From positions 1-64,000 of the forward strand of contig MWYV01000033.1 of assembly GCA_002050435.1 (NCBI GenBank): DNA of 64,000 bases. Reading direction: 5' to 3'. Below the pieces are notes generated by a model. The model was given only the letters and a program-made list of their open reading frames with translations, had not been told where the DNA came from and ran no database searches. Source of the stretch: Chitinophagales bacterium 33-2. GTDB taxonomy: Bacteria > Bacteroidota > Bacteroidia > Chitinophagales > Chitinophagaceae. Shown here piece by piece: positions 7,884-18,522 of this stretch; positions within the stretch are counted from its first letter, which is position 1, and the number at the start of each line of letters is the position of its first letter. Position numbers and translations under genes: made by a program.

Positions 7884-10130
7884 TTACAAATTACTGTTGA
7901 TCACATCCTGTGTTCTGTCTACGCCAAAGCTGAAAAAAGCACCCAGGTAAATGAAGGTCCTACTGGGAGGAACAATGGCTTCTTTTCTCGCACCATTAAT
8001 GGAATAGTTGTATCCGTATACCTGCCTGCTTCCAAGAACATTCGTAATGGAAAAAACAAATACAGTGAATTTATTTGCTCCCTGTTTAAAAACATTAGGA
8101 AGGTAATTGACACTGAAACTTAAACTGTTGAAATCAATGGTCCTTCCCTGGTCAACAATTTGATATTTACTAGCTGCCTGATCAAACCTGATATTATAAT
8201 AGGGCCTTCCGGTTGCATAAGTATAGTTGGCATTGAATTGTGTTTTCAGTGCAGTTACGAACTTCTTCAGCACAAGATTCGCTGTATGTTTTGATGCAAA
8301 TGAGGGTTCGATCTCCGTGGGGTAATTCAGAAAATCCCTTTTTGTATCGAGGTAGGAATAAGAGATCCAGTAGTCAAAGTTTTTAAATGATTTTTTATCG
8401 CGCCAGAATAATTCAAATCCTTTTGCATAACCCGATCCATTATTGGTAGCGGCAGCTTCCGTATTATTCTGTATTTGTGTTTTTATAAGGTTATCGTAAA
8501 CTTTATAAAATGCTTCAGCCCTGAAAGTTACCAGCTGACTTACTTTCTGGTACTGCGCTATATAATGCGTAGCTTTTTGAAAATCCAAAGGATTGATGGA
8601 AGGCAGGTACCTTCTTTCCGGATTTTGGTAGAAAGTTCCATAAGCAAGAGAAGCCTGGCTTTGTTTACCCAGCTTATATGCAAGTGAAAGACGCGGAGCA
8701 AAATTGTATTGATCGAGCAGCCTTGAACGCTCCATTCTTCCCCCAATTTTTGCAGCGAGATCATTGGTAACATACACATCAGCTTCTGCAAATCCCGAAA
8801 CAATGTTTTCTTTTACATGCTGCTGAAATTGCTGTCCGTCGTATAAAGTAAAATTCAGTTTGTCATTGCTGTAATTCATTTCAGAACCAAAACGCAGGGC
8901 ACTGAGTCCGCGCAGTCTTCTTTCAAAAACTATTTTGGAGTTTACATAATGTCCTCTTGAAACAAGATCAAAATTTTTAAATTCAAGTCCGCTTAAATTG
9001 ACTTCCCTGTTGAACTGGTCCTGCAAACTTCCATCAATGTTGTCTTTATTGTTTGAATACGAAGCGCCAAGCTGCAACTTCCATAAGTTCCCCAGGTTTT
9101 CCCTGTAGGAAAGGTTATGATAGATGTTGAAATTCTCCAGTCGGAACGCATCCTTGTAACCCAATGTATCGATGCTTGGATTTCTAACGCCTACTTTATT
9201 CTGGCTGAAATAACCATAATATTTCAACATGCCTGAAGTTGAAGTACGCATACGGAAGTTGGCATCTCCCGTATGAAATGCGGGCATGACAAAATAATCC
9301 GGCAGCTGCTTAATTATTTTAAATGTCAGTCCCAGGTGCGTGTAACCATAATTAAAACCCCATGAAGCATTTTTGTTTTTGGAAAGCGACTGGTATCCAC
9401 CGCTGATACCTAAAGGAGAAACACCAAGGCTTGCAGAACTTCGCTCAGGAAGATCAATGGATTCCAATATCAGGGCAGATGACAATGCCTGTCCATACAA
9501 AGCAGAGTATCCGCCGGCACTGAAAATGGTTCCTTTAAATATGAAAGGTGAAAACCTTCCGCGTTGTGCAATGTTGGGAACAGAGCTGTAGAAAAAATTA
9601 TTTACCAGCGTTCCGTCAATAAATGTTTTTGTTTCTGCGGCTGTTCCACCACGTACAAAAAGCCCCTCACTTTCGCCCACCTGTTGTGCGCCGGGAAGTG
9701 TTTTGATGGCACCGGTAATATCTGCATTAGCACTGGCCGTGGTTACAATATCTATGGAACTGAGTACGGTAGTTCTTTTTTTATCGCTTGCCTCAAAGGC
9801 ACCCGCGGTGATCACTACAGCAGTCATTTCATTAAAATCTTCCTTCAGCGCAATGGTAAAATTCAAAGGCTGTCCCGAAAGCAAAACCTTCTGCTCCCAT
9901 TCTTTAAAACCGACTGCCGAAACCAGCAGCATTTGTTCACCTTTTTCAAATGTGGTGAAGGAAAATTTTCCCAATGAATCTGTTGTTCCCCCATCATAAG
10001 CATCTTTAATGGTGAGGTTAGCACCCGGCAGTGGATTGTTTTTATGATCCCTGACCACTCCTTCCAATTTGGTCTGGGCAATGAGTTGCTGTGTAAAAAA
10101 TAAAATAAGTAGCAGGATCATCTTTCTCAT
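7884..10130 (-). CDS. TonB-dependent outer membrane receptor with carboxypeptidase-like N-terminal domain
   Basis: Signal peptide; TKLEGVVRDHKNNPLPGANLTIKDAYDGGTTDSLGKFSF; plug and beta-barrel. Confidence 0.9.
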   Translation of the reverse strand: MRKMILLLILFFTQQLIAQTKLEGVVRDHKNNPLPGANLTIKDAYDGGTTDSLGKFSFTTFEKGEQMLLVSAVGFKEWEQKVLLSGQPLNFTIALKEDFNEMTAVVITAGAFEASDKKRTTVLSSIDIVTTASANADITGAIKTLPGAQQVGESEGLFVRGGTAAETKTFIDGTLVNNFFYSSVPNIAQRGRFSPFIFKGTIFSAGGYSALYGQALSSALILESIDLPERSSASLGVSPLGISGGYQSLSKNKNASWGFNYGYTHLGLTFKIIKQLPDYFVMPAFHTGDANFRMRTSTSGMLKYYGYFSQNKVGVRNPSIDTLGYKDAFRLENFNIYHNLSYRENLGNLWKLQLGASYSNNKDNIDGSLQDQFNREVNLSGLEFKNFDLVSRGHYVNSKIVFERRLRGLSALRFGSEMNYSNDKLNFTLYDGQQFQQHVKENIVSGFAEADVYVTNDLAAKIGGRMERSRLLDQYNFAPRLSLAYKLGKQSQASLAYGTFYQNPERRYLPSINPLDFQKATHYIAQYQKVSQLVTFRAEAFYKVYDNLIKTQIQNNTEAAATNNGSGYAKGFELFWRDKKSFKNFDYWISYSYLDTKRDFLNYPTEIEPSFASKHTANLVLKKFVTALKTQFNANYTYATGRPYYNIRFDQAASKYQIVDQGRTIDFNSLSFSVNYLPNVFKQGANKFTVFVFSITNVLGSRQVYGYNYSINGARKEAIVPPSRTFIYLGAFFSFGVDRTQDVINSNL

Positions 10131-10217
10131 AAACGCGATTTCAACACAAACGTAAACTAGTTTATTTTATAAACCAAATTATTTTTTCTGCATCCCCATT
10201 TTCTCGGAATTCAATTT

Positions 10218-10691
10218 TTAACTGATACTGTACAAGATCGCTAATCCAAAAAGAATAGAAAGAGGAGCTATTAGCCTGAAGTAGTTAGGCTTCAAAATGT
10301 TGGCGCTCCTCACAGAAAAATTATGATGAACCTGGCGAGGAATAAAATAGAGAATAATGGAAGTTGCCAGCATAAACCAGCCAAGCATTTTTAACTGAAC
10401 CGGGTATTTTGATAGATCAGCATACAGGATCAGCGCAATGGCAGGCACCATCCTGATGGTGATCTCAGCATAATTAATAAAGTTGGTACTGCCTGCTTTT
10501 CTTAATATCCTTCCTGCACGCGCAGGCGAAAACAGCATCATGCCTCCTGCGCAGAGCAGGAAGATGCCAAAACAAAAGATGATCCATTTCGAAACAAACA
10601 GCATGAAAATTTCATTTACAAATTCGCATAAATCTACGTCGTGAAACGTAATACACTCTTTTTTTATGTAACTATAGAAATCCGCATCCAT
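10218..10691 (-). CDS. Small membrane protein
   Basis: Four hydrophobic segments; open frame of 157 codons. Confidence 0.55.
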   Translation of the reverse strand: MDADFYSYIKKECITFHDVDLCEFVNEIFMLFVSKWIIFCFGIFLLCAGGMMLFSPARAGRILRKAGSTNFINYAEITIRMVPAIALILYADLSKYPVQLKMLGWFMLATSIILYFIPRQVHHNFSVRSANILKPNYFRLIAPLSILFGLAILYSIS

Positions 10692-10746
10692 ATTAAGGCT
10701 ATGATATAACCATCGATCGATTTCATTTTCAGTGTCTATAAAAACA

Positions 10747-10768
10747 AAAGCGGCCCGAAAGCCGCTTT
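10747..10768. terminator. Hairpin terminator
   Basis: AAAGCGGCccgaaaGCCGCTTT. Confidence 0.75.
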
Positions 10769-10773
10769 AATCA

Positions 10774-13700
10774 TTATTGAAGAATGATCTTAAATTCCTC
10801 CCGTCCTTCCCTGGTATGAACGCGTACCAAATACTGTCCCTTGGGAAGAGAGGCAAGGTTTAGAATTTCAAAATTATTCGGGCCTGATTCGGCATTGAAC
10901 CTGTAATTCCTTACTACCTGGCCGTGCATACTCAGAATTTCAATTTTCAATTCCTGAACTAGCGCTGAATGAATAGCCAGGTTGATCTTTTCGTGTGCAG
11001 GATTTGGTGCTATTTTAATCGCAGTAGTAATTGATGATTTTACCGGCATCACACCACTCAATTTATAACTTCCGTCAAAGTCAACCTGCCTGATCCGGTA
11101 ACAAATAGTTGATGGGAAAGACTTTTTATCAAGGAATGAATAGGAATTTTCTGAAAGACCATTTGCTGAAAAAGCAATTTTCCCTATGGGCTCGTAAACA
11201 GAGCAATTAGCACTTCTTTCAATAATGTATTCCTTCACATTAACTTCATTTGAAACCTTCCATTTTACCAATACTCCTTCAATCTGCCTGTTGGCTAAAA
11301 CCGAAATGAATTGTGCCGGCAATACAGATGTAACGATAACCGAGGCTGTTGCAGAACTAACAGGACATCCAGAAAGATTGTCTGCAATCACTATTACGGT
11401 ATAATTCCCCTGCGTTGTAAATGGTCTTGTTGTAAATGAAAGCGGATTTGTATTGGGTGCAAGCTGTGAGACACTATAACTTGAGCTGCTGGCATTTCTC
11501 AGAGAATACCAATAACCTGAAATCACATTTCCAATGGAATAATTTACTGATTGATTCAGGGTAATTGTTGCCGATACTGGACTAATGGTTGGCGTGGCCG
11601 GCGCTCCACATGTAACCGTAATTTCAGCACAATCAGTTTTCTCTAATCCTGTTGAACCCGACTGAAAACTTGCTCTTAATTTTCCTCCATTATACAATGG
11701 CTCCGTTAAGGTAAACGACCAGTTCTGATTTCCCGTTGTGTTGATCGTTTGAGAACCTATCAATGATCCATCGAGATATAAACGAACAATGCTTCCTGTA
11801 ACTGAAACATTCACGGTTCCTGATATGGTTGTTATATTATCTGTATAGGAACTGCTGTTAAAAACCGGACATACCGTAGTAGTAGTGGCAACTGTTGCTG
11901 TTGGAGATGCCACACTTGCCGTAGTACAACCGCTGGCAGAAGTAACTGAAGCCGTGTAAGTATCATTTGCTACCAGCGCAGGAACTGTTACACTCCATGC
12001 GCCACTTCCGTTGGCTGTAGTGGTATAGGAAGCAATCGTTGCATTTGTTTTATTTACAGTAACTGCGGCATTTGGTGCGGAAGTTCCAGAGATAGTTGTG
12101 GCTCCTGCAACAAGTCTTGAATTAGGACCTGTAGTAATAATCGGAGGCTGGTTATAACAAACTACTGAACTGCTGTTGTATGTTGCACATCCACTGGTTG
12201 TAGCATATACAGCAACAGCATCACCTACATTTAACTGAAGGTTATTGAAGCTGTACGAAGTTGTATTGGCAGGCACAATAATGGTTTCTTTTAGCATTCC
12301 ATTGATCAACAGCATTACAGCCTGGGGTGAAGCAAAAGCCGGAACCGCACCTGAAACAGAAGTATGATAAGGATATAAAGTATTAATGGTGATGGCTGTA
12401 TTAACGCCTAAAGGTGCCACAGCGGATGACCCGGTGGTGATGCAGGTAAAAGTGGCCGGTGAAGTACAACCACCTCCAGTTAGAACAACCATATAAGCGC
12501 CATTCGATATATTACCCGTACCGCCGGAGCAGGCAAAATAGATAAATGTATTTGTAGTATACGTAGTGTTGGCGTCGTTGGCATTTACGAGGGTCAATCC
12601 ACTGGCACTCATGTGATAGATCAATGCTTTGGTAGCACCGCTTGTTAAACTTCCACAAATTCCTTTTGAACTTGAAGCGGTAAGCGTGGAGGCGTTTAAA
12701 CTTGCGCTACAGGTGGCAAAAACATTGGTTGACTGAAGACATTCAGATTCATTTGTTCCGATCGCTTTTGCAAAAAATACATCGCCGGCTTCAACTCCAA
12801 TATTATTCACAGACCAGGGATTACCTGTATTTACAGGTGAGGTTGTACTTCCCAATAAACTCGTTATTCCCCCTCTAATCCTATATACTCTGATGGTAGC
12901 CGTTGATGAACGTGGATCAACTGCATCAACTGTTCTGGACCATGATCCGCTGATGGTAACACTGTTTCCAATATTTATCGGGCCGTTGATGGTTGGCGCT
13001 GCCGTACAATATCCTGTTGCATTGGTTCCGTTTCCTCCTAAAGTTGTGAGGGTTACCGGAGGTGTATTATTTAAAACAGCCATCCATCCATCAGGCGTAC
13101 TTGGATATAAAACATCATTCACACCAAAAATATCAGAACGGTTACCACTTAAGGCAGATGTAGGTGAATTAACCGTAGTGGCTACCATCCTGAACTGCGA
13201 ACTTGTAAGAATCGCGTGTAGTCCTGAGAACTGTGATACAGGAAGATAAAAATCAAAGAAATAATCCGGGTTATTACTATGTGCTGAAAACGCCTGAGAC
13301 ACCTGGAAGTTATTGTCCACCACCTGGTAAGCCTGCACAATATTAGGACCTGTTTTACCATCCACTTCATAAAGTGTAACCCTGGTTGTATTACCAGTTG
13401 TCAGCAACACTTCCCATTCAAAGCCAATGTTACCATTGCCGTTTGAAGTGGGAGCAATATAATTGGGATCGGCCTGGGGTCCTGAATTACCTGCTTTGTT
13501 ATCAGCATCAATTAATACACTATATCCTTTTGCACCCGAGCTAATACTTCCGGCTCTTAATCTAAAAACAAGGTTGGTCCCATCATAATAGCACATAAAA
13601 CCACTCTTGTCAAGGGGAGAGGTTACCAGATCGGTAAAACTTCCCGAAGCACCTGTGGCAAGATCACCTACCGGTTCTGCAAAAGGCAAAGTGATCACTT

Positions 13701-13896
13701 TAAAAGGCAAACGGCTTTCGGCAACATCATTGGATACAAATCCTGAAGTACTATTGGATGTATAGCCAGTGGAGGGAAGTGGGTCGAGTACTGTATTAAC
13801 GGAAACTCTTTTTACAATTTGTCCCGGGCTTTGGGCGTGGGAAATAGCAGGCAATGCAAATAGCAATAATACCAGGGAGGCGGTAATGATTCTCAT
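10774..13896 (-). CDS. Large secreted protein with Ig-like repeats and T9SS sorting domain
   Basis: Signal peptide; Ig-like modules; LPAQFISVLANRQIEGVLVKWKVSNEVNVKEYIIERS linker; C-terminal LPKGQYLVRVHTREGREEFKIILQ. Confidence 0.85.
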   Translation of the reverse strand: MRIITASLVLLLFALPAISHAQSPGQIVKRVSVNTVLDPLPSTGYTSNSTSGFVSNDVAESRLPFKVITLPFAEPVGDLATGASGSFTDLVTSPLDKSGFMCYYDGTNLVFRLRAGSISSGAKGYSVLIDADNKAGNSGPQADPNYIAPTSNGNGNIGFEWEVLLTTGNTTRVTLYEVDGKTGPNIVQAYQVVDNNFQVSQAFSAHSNNPDYFFDFYLPVSQFSGLHAILTSSQFRMVATTVNSPTSALSGNRSDIFGVNDVLYPSTPDGWMAVLNNTPPVTLTTLGGNGTNATGYCTAAPTINGPINIGNSVTISGSWSRTVDAVDPRSSTATIRVYRIRGGITSLLGSTTSPVNTGNPWSVNNIGVEAGDVFFAKAIGTNESECLQSTNVFATCSASLNASTLTASSSKGICGSLTSGATKALIYHMSASGLTLVNANDANTTYTTNTFIYFACSGGTGNISNGAYMVVLTGGGCTSPATFTCITTGSSAVAPLGVNTAITINTLYPYHTSVSGAVPAFASPQAVMLLINGMLKETIIVPANTTSYSFNNLQLNVGDAVAVYATTSGCATYNSSSVVCYNQPPIITTGPNSRLVAGATTISGTSAPNAAVTVNKTNATIASYTTTANGSGAWSVTVPALVANDTYTASVTSASGCTTASVASPTATVATTTTVCPVFNSSSYTDNITTISGTVNVSVTGSIVRLYLDGSLIGSQTINTTGNQNWSFTLTEPLYNGGKLRASFQSGSTGLEKTDCAEITVTCGAPATPTISPVSATITLNQSVNYSIGNVISGYWYSLRNASSSSYSVSQLAPNTNPLSFTTRPFTTQGNYTVIVIADNLSGCPVSSATASVIVTSVLPAQFISVLANRQIEGVLVKWKVSNEVNVKEYIIERSANCSVYEPIGKIAFSANGLSENSYSFLDKKSFPSTICYRIRQVDFDGSYKLSGVMPVKSSITTAIKIAPNPAHEKINLAIHSALVQELKIEILSMHGQVVRNYRFNAESGPNNFEILNLASLPKGQYLVRVHTREGREEFKIILQ

Positions 13897-13961
13897 AGAG
13901 GGAGTATTGGAATAATCGCAAAACTAATCCAGTAATTTTACAGTCCAATACTAAATAAAAA

Positions 13962-13983
13962 AAAGCGGCCCAAAGACCGCTTT
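13962..13983. terminator. Hairpin terminator downstream of atpA
   Basis: AAAGCGGcccaaagaCCGCTTT. Confidence 0.75.
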
Positions 13984-14001
13984 ACCATTATAAAAAACTA
14001 G

Positions 14002-15579
14002 TTATTTATACTGAGGGATCAGCCTGTTGGCCAGTTCTACCATTTTACTAATGCCGTCTTCAGGAAGATTTCCTGTCTTGAATGCAGACAATACTTCAGG
14101 CAATGTGTTTTCCATTTCCATCAGGAACTGCTCTTCAAACGCCTTTACTTTACTCACAGCAACTTCACGAATCAATCCCTGTGTTCCCAGGTAAATGATT
14201 GCTACCTGCTTTTCAACCGGCATCGGAGAATATTGTGGCTGCTTCAGGATCTCCACGTTACGGGCACCCTTGTCAATAACCACCTTCGTTGCAGGATCAA
14301 GGTCACCACCAAATTTGGAAAAGGCTTCCATCTCTCTGTAAAGCGCCTGGTCGAGTTTTAATGTTCCTGCTACCTTTTTCATTGATTTGATCTGCGCATT
14401 ACCACCTACACGACTAACGGAGATACCTACGTTAATGGCCGGACGAATACCTGCATTGAACAAATTCGACTCAAGGAAGATCTGTCCATCAGTGATCGAG
14501 ATCACGTTCGTTGGAATATAGGCTGATACGTCTCCTGCCTGTGTTTCAATAATTGGAAGCGCGGTTAGTGATCCTCCACCTTTTACGAGGTGACGGATGG
14601 ATTCCGGAAGATCATTCATCTGGCTGGCCACTGCATCGTTCTGAATAATTTTTGCTGCACGCTCCAGTAAACGGGAGTGAAGATAAAATACATCACCAGG
14701 ATAAGCTTCACGCCCCGGAGGTCTGCGTAACAAAAGTGAAACCTCACGGTAAGCCACAGCCTGTTTTGAAAGATCATCATAAATGATCAGTGCCGGGCGA
14801 CCGGTGTCGCGGAAAAATTCACCAATGGCAGCTCCTGCAAACGGTGCATAGAATTGCAGTGGTGCAGGGTCGGAAGCAGATGCAGCCACAATGGTAGTAT
14901 ATGCCATGGCACCGGCATCCTGCAGGTTTTTCATTACACCTGCAATGGTAGAAGCCTTTTGCCCGATGGCCACATAAATACAATATACCGGCTTTCCGGA
15001 TTCGTAAAATTCTTTCTGGTTGATGATGGTATCAATACAGATGGCAGTTTTACCGGTCTGGCGGTCACCGATCACCAGCTCACGCTGTCCGCGACCTACC
15101 GGGATCATCGCATCGATCGCTTTGATACCTGTCTGAAGCGGTTCCTTTACCGGCTCACGGTAAATTACACCTGGCGCTTTACGCTCCAGTGGCATTTCGT
15201 AACGCTCACCTTCAATTGGTCCCTTTCCATCTATAGGATGTCCAAGGGTATTTACCACGCGGCCTACCATACCTTCACCTACTTTAATAGAGGCGATCTG
15301 GCCGGTACGTTTCACTTTGGACCCTTCGTTCAGTGCGCCCATCTCTCCCATCAATACCACACCCACATTATCTTCTTCAAGATTCAGGGCAATTCCGCGC
15401 ACACCGCTTTCAAACTCCACCAGCTCACCTGCACGTACATTACCTAATCCATAAACACGGGCAATTCCATCGCCCATTTGTAAAACGGTTCCAACTTCTT
15501 CAAGGTCGGCACCGGCATTGAACCCGCCCAACTGCTGCCGAAGTATGGCACTTATTTCATCTGGTTTTATTTCTGGCAT
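14002..15579 (-). CDS. atpA: F-type ATP synthase subunit alpha
   Basis: [19 protein letters not shown] Walker [33 protein letters not shown]. Confidence 0.98.
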   Translation of the reverse strand: MPEIKPDEISAILRQQLGGFNAGADLEEVGTVLQMGDGIARVYGLGNVRAGELVEFESGVRGIALNLEEDNVGVVLMGEMGALNEGSKVKRTGQIASIKVGEGMVGRVVNTLGHPIDGKGPIEGERYEMPLERKAPGVIYREPVKEPLQTGIKAIDAMIPVGRGQRELVIGDRQTGKTAICIDTIINQKEFYESGKPVYCIYVAIGQKASTIAGVMKNLQDAGAMAYTTIVAASASDPAPLQFYAPFAGAAIGEFFRDTGRPALIIYDDLSKQAVAYREVSLLLRRPPGREAYPGDVFYLHSRLLERAAKIIQNDAVASQMNDLPESIRHLVKGGGSLTALPIIETQAGDVSAYIPTNVISITDGQIFLESNLFNAGIRPAINVGISVSRVGGNAQIKSMKKVAGTLKLDQALYREMEAFSKFGGDLDPATKVVIDKGARNVEILKQPQYSPMPVEKQVAIIYLGTQGLIREVAVSKVKAFEEQFLMEMENTLPEVLSAFKTGNLPEDGISKMVELANRLIPQYK

Positions 15580-15617
15580 ATATTGTTTAATTAAAAATTA
15601 AAAAGTTGAATTAGGAT

Positions 15618-15682
15618 GGTCAATAGTCAATGGTCAATGGTCAATGTTTCTTTAATTCACTATTCACTATTCACTATTCACA
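15618..15682. repeat. Heptamer arrays between atpA and atpH
   Basis: ggtcaatagtcaatggtcaatggtcaatg, then about four copies of TATTCAC. Confidence 0.9.
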
Positions 15683-15686
15683 TAAA

Positions 15687-16250
15687 TCATCTCAGTTTAT
15701 AAATAAAATCATTGCTCTCAAATTGTTTGGCCACTTCCTTAAGATCATAGTAGATACTGGCATCAACCAGCTTATCTCCGGCCTGCAAAACAAAACCGCC
15801 GATCAGTTTGGGATCAACAATGGTTTCCAGTTCGATCTGCTGCATTTCACTTGTATTCTTTACCTGCTCAATGATCCTTTGTTTAACAGCTTCCGACACC
15901 GGTGTGGCGGTGGTAAGTTTTACAGAGTGAATACCCTTGATCTGTTTGTACTGGCTGATAAAAGATTTTACGATCTCCGGAAGAAAACGTTCACGGCCTT
16001 TTACCACCAGGAGGTTCATAAAGGCAGCAGTCATTGGGGTCACACGGCCTTCGGTTAAAGCTTTCAGAACATTTTGCTTTTTATCTGCCGTCACTATCGG
16101 ACTTTTCAATAAAACAAGCAATTCTTTGCTCTGTGAAGTTAATTGCTGCACATAATTCATGTCATGAAATACTGATTCCAGTTCGTTTCTTTCAACGGCC
16201 AGATCAATTATTGATTTCGCGTATCGTGATGCTAGACGAGGATTGGTCAT
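15687..16250 (-). CDS. atpH: F-type ATP synthase subunit delta
   Basis: LASRYAKSIIDLAVERNELE; LIGGFVLQAGDKLVDASIYYDLKEV. Confidence 0.95.
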   Translation of the reverse strand: MTNPRLASRYAKSIIDLAVERNELESVFHDMNYVQQLTSQSKELLVLLKSPIVTADKKQNVLKALTEGRVTPMTAAFMNLLVVKGRERFLPEIVKSFISQYKQIKGIHSVKLTTATPVSEAVKQRIIEQVKNTSEMQQIELETIVDPKLIGGFVLQAGDKLVDASIYYDLKEVAKQFESNDFIYKLR

Positions 16251-16278
16251 TTTTCGCTTTTTTCTAAGGAAGCTTCTT

Positions 16279-16773
16279 TTAATTCAACTTAACTTCTTCA
16301 ACAAGACTCCTGATGTGTTCTTCCTGGGCTGCAGGATTACTTAATTCACGACGTAGTACTTTTTCTGTTACTTCTATTACCATCATACCCACCTGGTTTT
16401 TCACTTCGGTGATCGCAGCCATCTTTTGTGCATTGATCTGTTGCTGTGCCTCAAGAATAATCTTATTGGCTTCCAGTTTTGCCTGGTCTTTTGCTTCATT
16501 GATCATGCGCTCCTTGATCTCGCGTGCTTCTTTTAACATAGCTCCGCGCTCTTCTCGTGCAACGGCCATCAGTTCCTCGTTCTCGTTCTTCATCTGCGTC
16601 ATTTCCTTTCTTACCCTGTCGGCAGTTTCCAAAGAATCGGCGATGCCTCTTTCGCGCTGGTCAAGCGAGTTGAGGATGGGGCGCCATGCATACTTTTTCA
16701 GTACAAAAAAAACGATCAGAAATGCGATCAGTGTCCAGAATAATAATCCCAATTCAGGAGTTAATAATCTCAT
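16279..16773 (-). CDS. atpF: F-type ATP synthase subunit b
   Basis: N-terminal TM helix then long charged coiled coil; position in operon. Confidence 0.95.
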   Translation of the reverse strand: MRLLTPELGLLFWTLIAFLIVFFVLKKYAWRPILNSLDQRERGIADSLETADRVRKEMTQMKNENEELMAVAREERGAMLKEAREIKERMINEAKDQAKLEANKIILEAQQQINAQKMAAITEVKNQVGMMVIEVTEKVLRRELSNPAAQEEHIRSLVEEVKLN

Positions 16774-16789
16774 AGTTTATTTTTCAAAA

Positions 16790-16817
16790 GTCAATAGTCA
16801 ATGGTGAATGGTCAATG
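16790..16817. repeat. Heptamer array between atpF and atpE
   Basis: gtcaatagtcaatggtgaatggtcaatg. Confidence 0.85.
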
Positions 16818-16840
16818 CCAGTATCGCAGATCGGGTTAAA

Positions 16841-16877
16841 TAACCGCATCCTTTGCCCTGTGCATCGGATGCAGTTA
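16841..16877 (-). promoter_or_regulatory. Intercistronic hairpin downstream of atpE
   Basis: TAACCGCATCC (16841-16851) and GGATGCAGTTA (16867-16877), inverted 10/11. Confidence 0.55.
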
Positions 16878-16906
16878 AAAATGCGAATGTCTTCGCTGCA
16901 AAGTGC

Positions 16907-17182
<276 letters not shown>

Positions 17183-17193
17183 TCACTTGTTCA

Positions 17194-18417
17194 TTACCCG
17201 ATGATCACCGGGCGATCGGGCGCTTCGTTATCCTCGTGGTGTACATCATGGCCTTCTTCCGCCGCCTGCCCGATAAATACTGCCGTCAGGTTGGTGAAGA
17301 TAAAAGCCTGGATAAAAGCTACCAGCACTTCGATCAAATAAATAAAAACAGCAAAGGCAATGGATATGGGTGAAAACCCAATTCCGACGCCGGTGCTCAA
17401 ATTCCCAAAAATAAAGATCAGAGAAATCAAACAGATGATGATGATGTGACCTGCAAGCATGTTTGCAAACAAACGTATGATCAGTGCAAAAGGCTTGGTG
17501 AAGATGGATAAGATCTCCACCGGGACCATAATGAACTTAATCCCGAAAGGAACTGGAGGATTTAATATGTGCCCCCAGTAATGTTTGCTTCCACTAAAAG
17601 TGATCACCAGAAAAGCCACAACACCCAGAACAGCCGTAAAGGCAATATTTCCGGTGACGTTGGCCGCGCCTGGAACCAATCCAAAAATATTATTGATCAG
17701 GATAAAAAAGAAAATGGTCAGCAATAACGGCATGTACTTCCTGTAACCAGGACCCAGATTAGGTTTAGCCACTTCATCTCTTAAAAAAGTGATCACAGGT
17801 TCCACCGCTCCCTGCCATCCTTTAGGAGCTGAAGTTACGCCCTGGCCTGTCCTGTATTTATTGGCTATGGAGATCATCAGGAAAACAAGTAGTCCGAGCG
17901 CCAGCATCATCTGAACCACATTCCTTGTAAATGAAAAATCATAAACCTTGCGATTGTTATCAGGGCTGCCTGCTGCATCAACAGCAATAATGGATTCATC
18001 AGTGTAAAGATTGATCTGGTCATCAGCCATCCCACCTTTCTTAAGGTTTTCCTTATAGTTTTTGGTTACCAGCTGGTAGCCCTTATGCACTTCTTCACCA
18101 TGATGAAATTTGGAGGAACTGAAAAAAGAAAGCCCCTGACCAGGTTCAAATAATATAATAGGTAATGGAATCGTAGCGTGGTGCTGTTTTCCATCAGAAC
18201 CTTCCCAGGAAAAGAAGTGGAATTCATGGCCGTCCATCACGTGACCAAAGATCACCGTATTGGCATCAAATTTTCCTGACCCACCCTTTTCGTCTTCTGC
18301 TTCGTATTGATTATCATTATTTGTAGGTTCTTTCTGCGCCTCAGCCGTATGTGAAAAAGAAAGGGCTAAAACACTGAAAGCCGCTACCAATAAGGATTTG
18401 ACACGTCCAACAACCAT
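17194..18417 (-). CDS. atpB: F-type ATP synthase subunit a
   Basis: C-terminal RLFANMLAGHIIIICLISLIFIFG; long exported N-terminal extension. Confidence 0.95.
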   Translation of the reverse strand: MVVGRVKSLLVAAFSVLALSFSHTAEAQKEPTNNDNQYEAEDEKGGSGKFDANTVIFGHVMDGHEFHFFSWEGSDGKQHHATIPLPIILFEPGQGLSFFSSSKFHHGEEVHKGYQLVTKNYKENLKKGGMADDQINLYTDESIIAVDAAGSPDNNRKVYDFSFTRNVVQMMLALGLLVFLMISIANKYRTGQGVTSAPKGWQGAVEPVITFLRDEVAKPNLGPGYRKYMPLLLTIFFFILINNIFGLVPGAANVTGNIAFTAVLGVVAFLVITFSGSKHYWGHILNPPVPFGIKFIMVPVEILSIFTKPFALIIRLFANMLAGHIIIICLISLIFIFGNLSTGVGIGFSPISIAFAVFIYLIEVLVAFIQAFIFTNLTAVFIGQAAEEGHDVHHEDNEAPDRPVIIG

Positions 18418-18487
18418 AATGTTCCTGAAATTTGGCGCAAAGATAAGGCTTAGAACATTATTAGCAGACCTTGGAAGAATCTTAAAG

Positions 18488-18508
18488 AAAAAATCCGCCT
18501 GAGCGGAT
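18488..18508. terminator. Short hairpin
   Basis: AATCCGCctgaGCGGATT. Confidence 0.5.
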
Positions 18509-18522
18509 TCGTAAGAATAATT

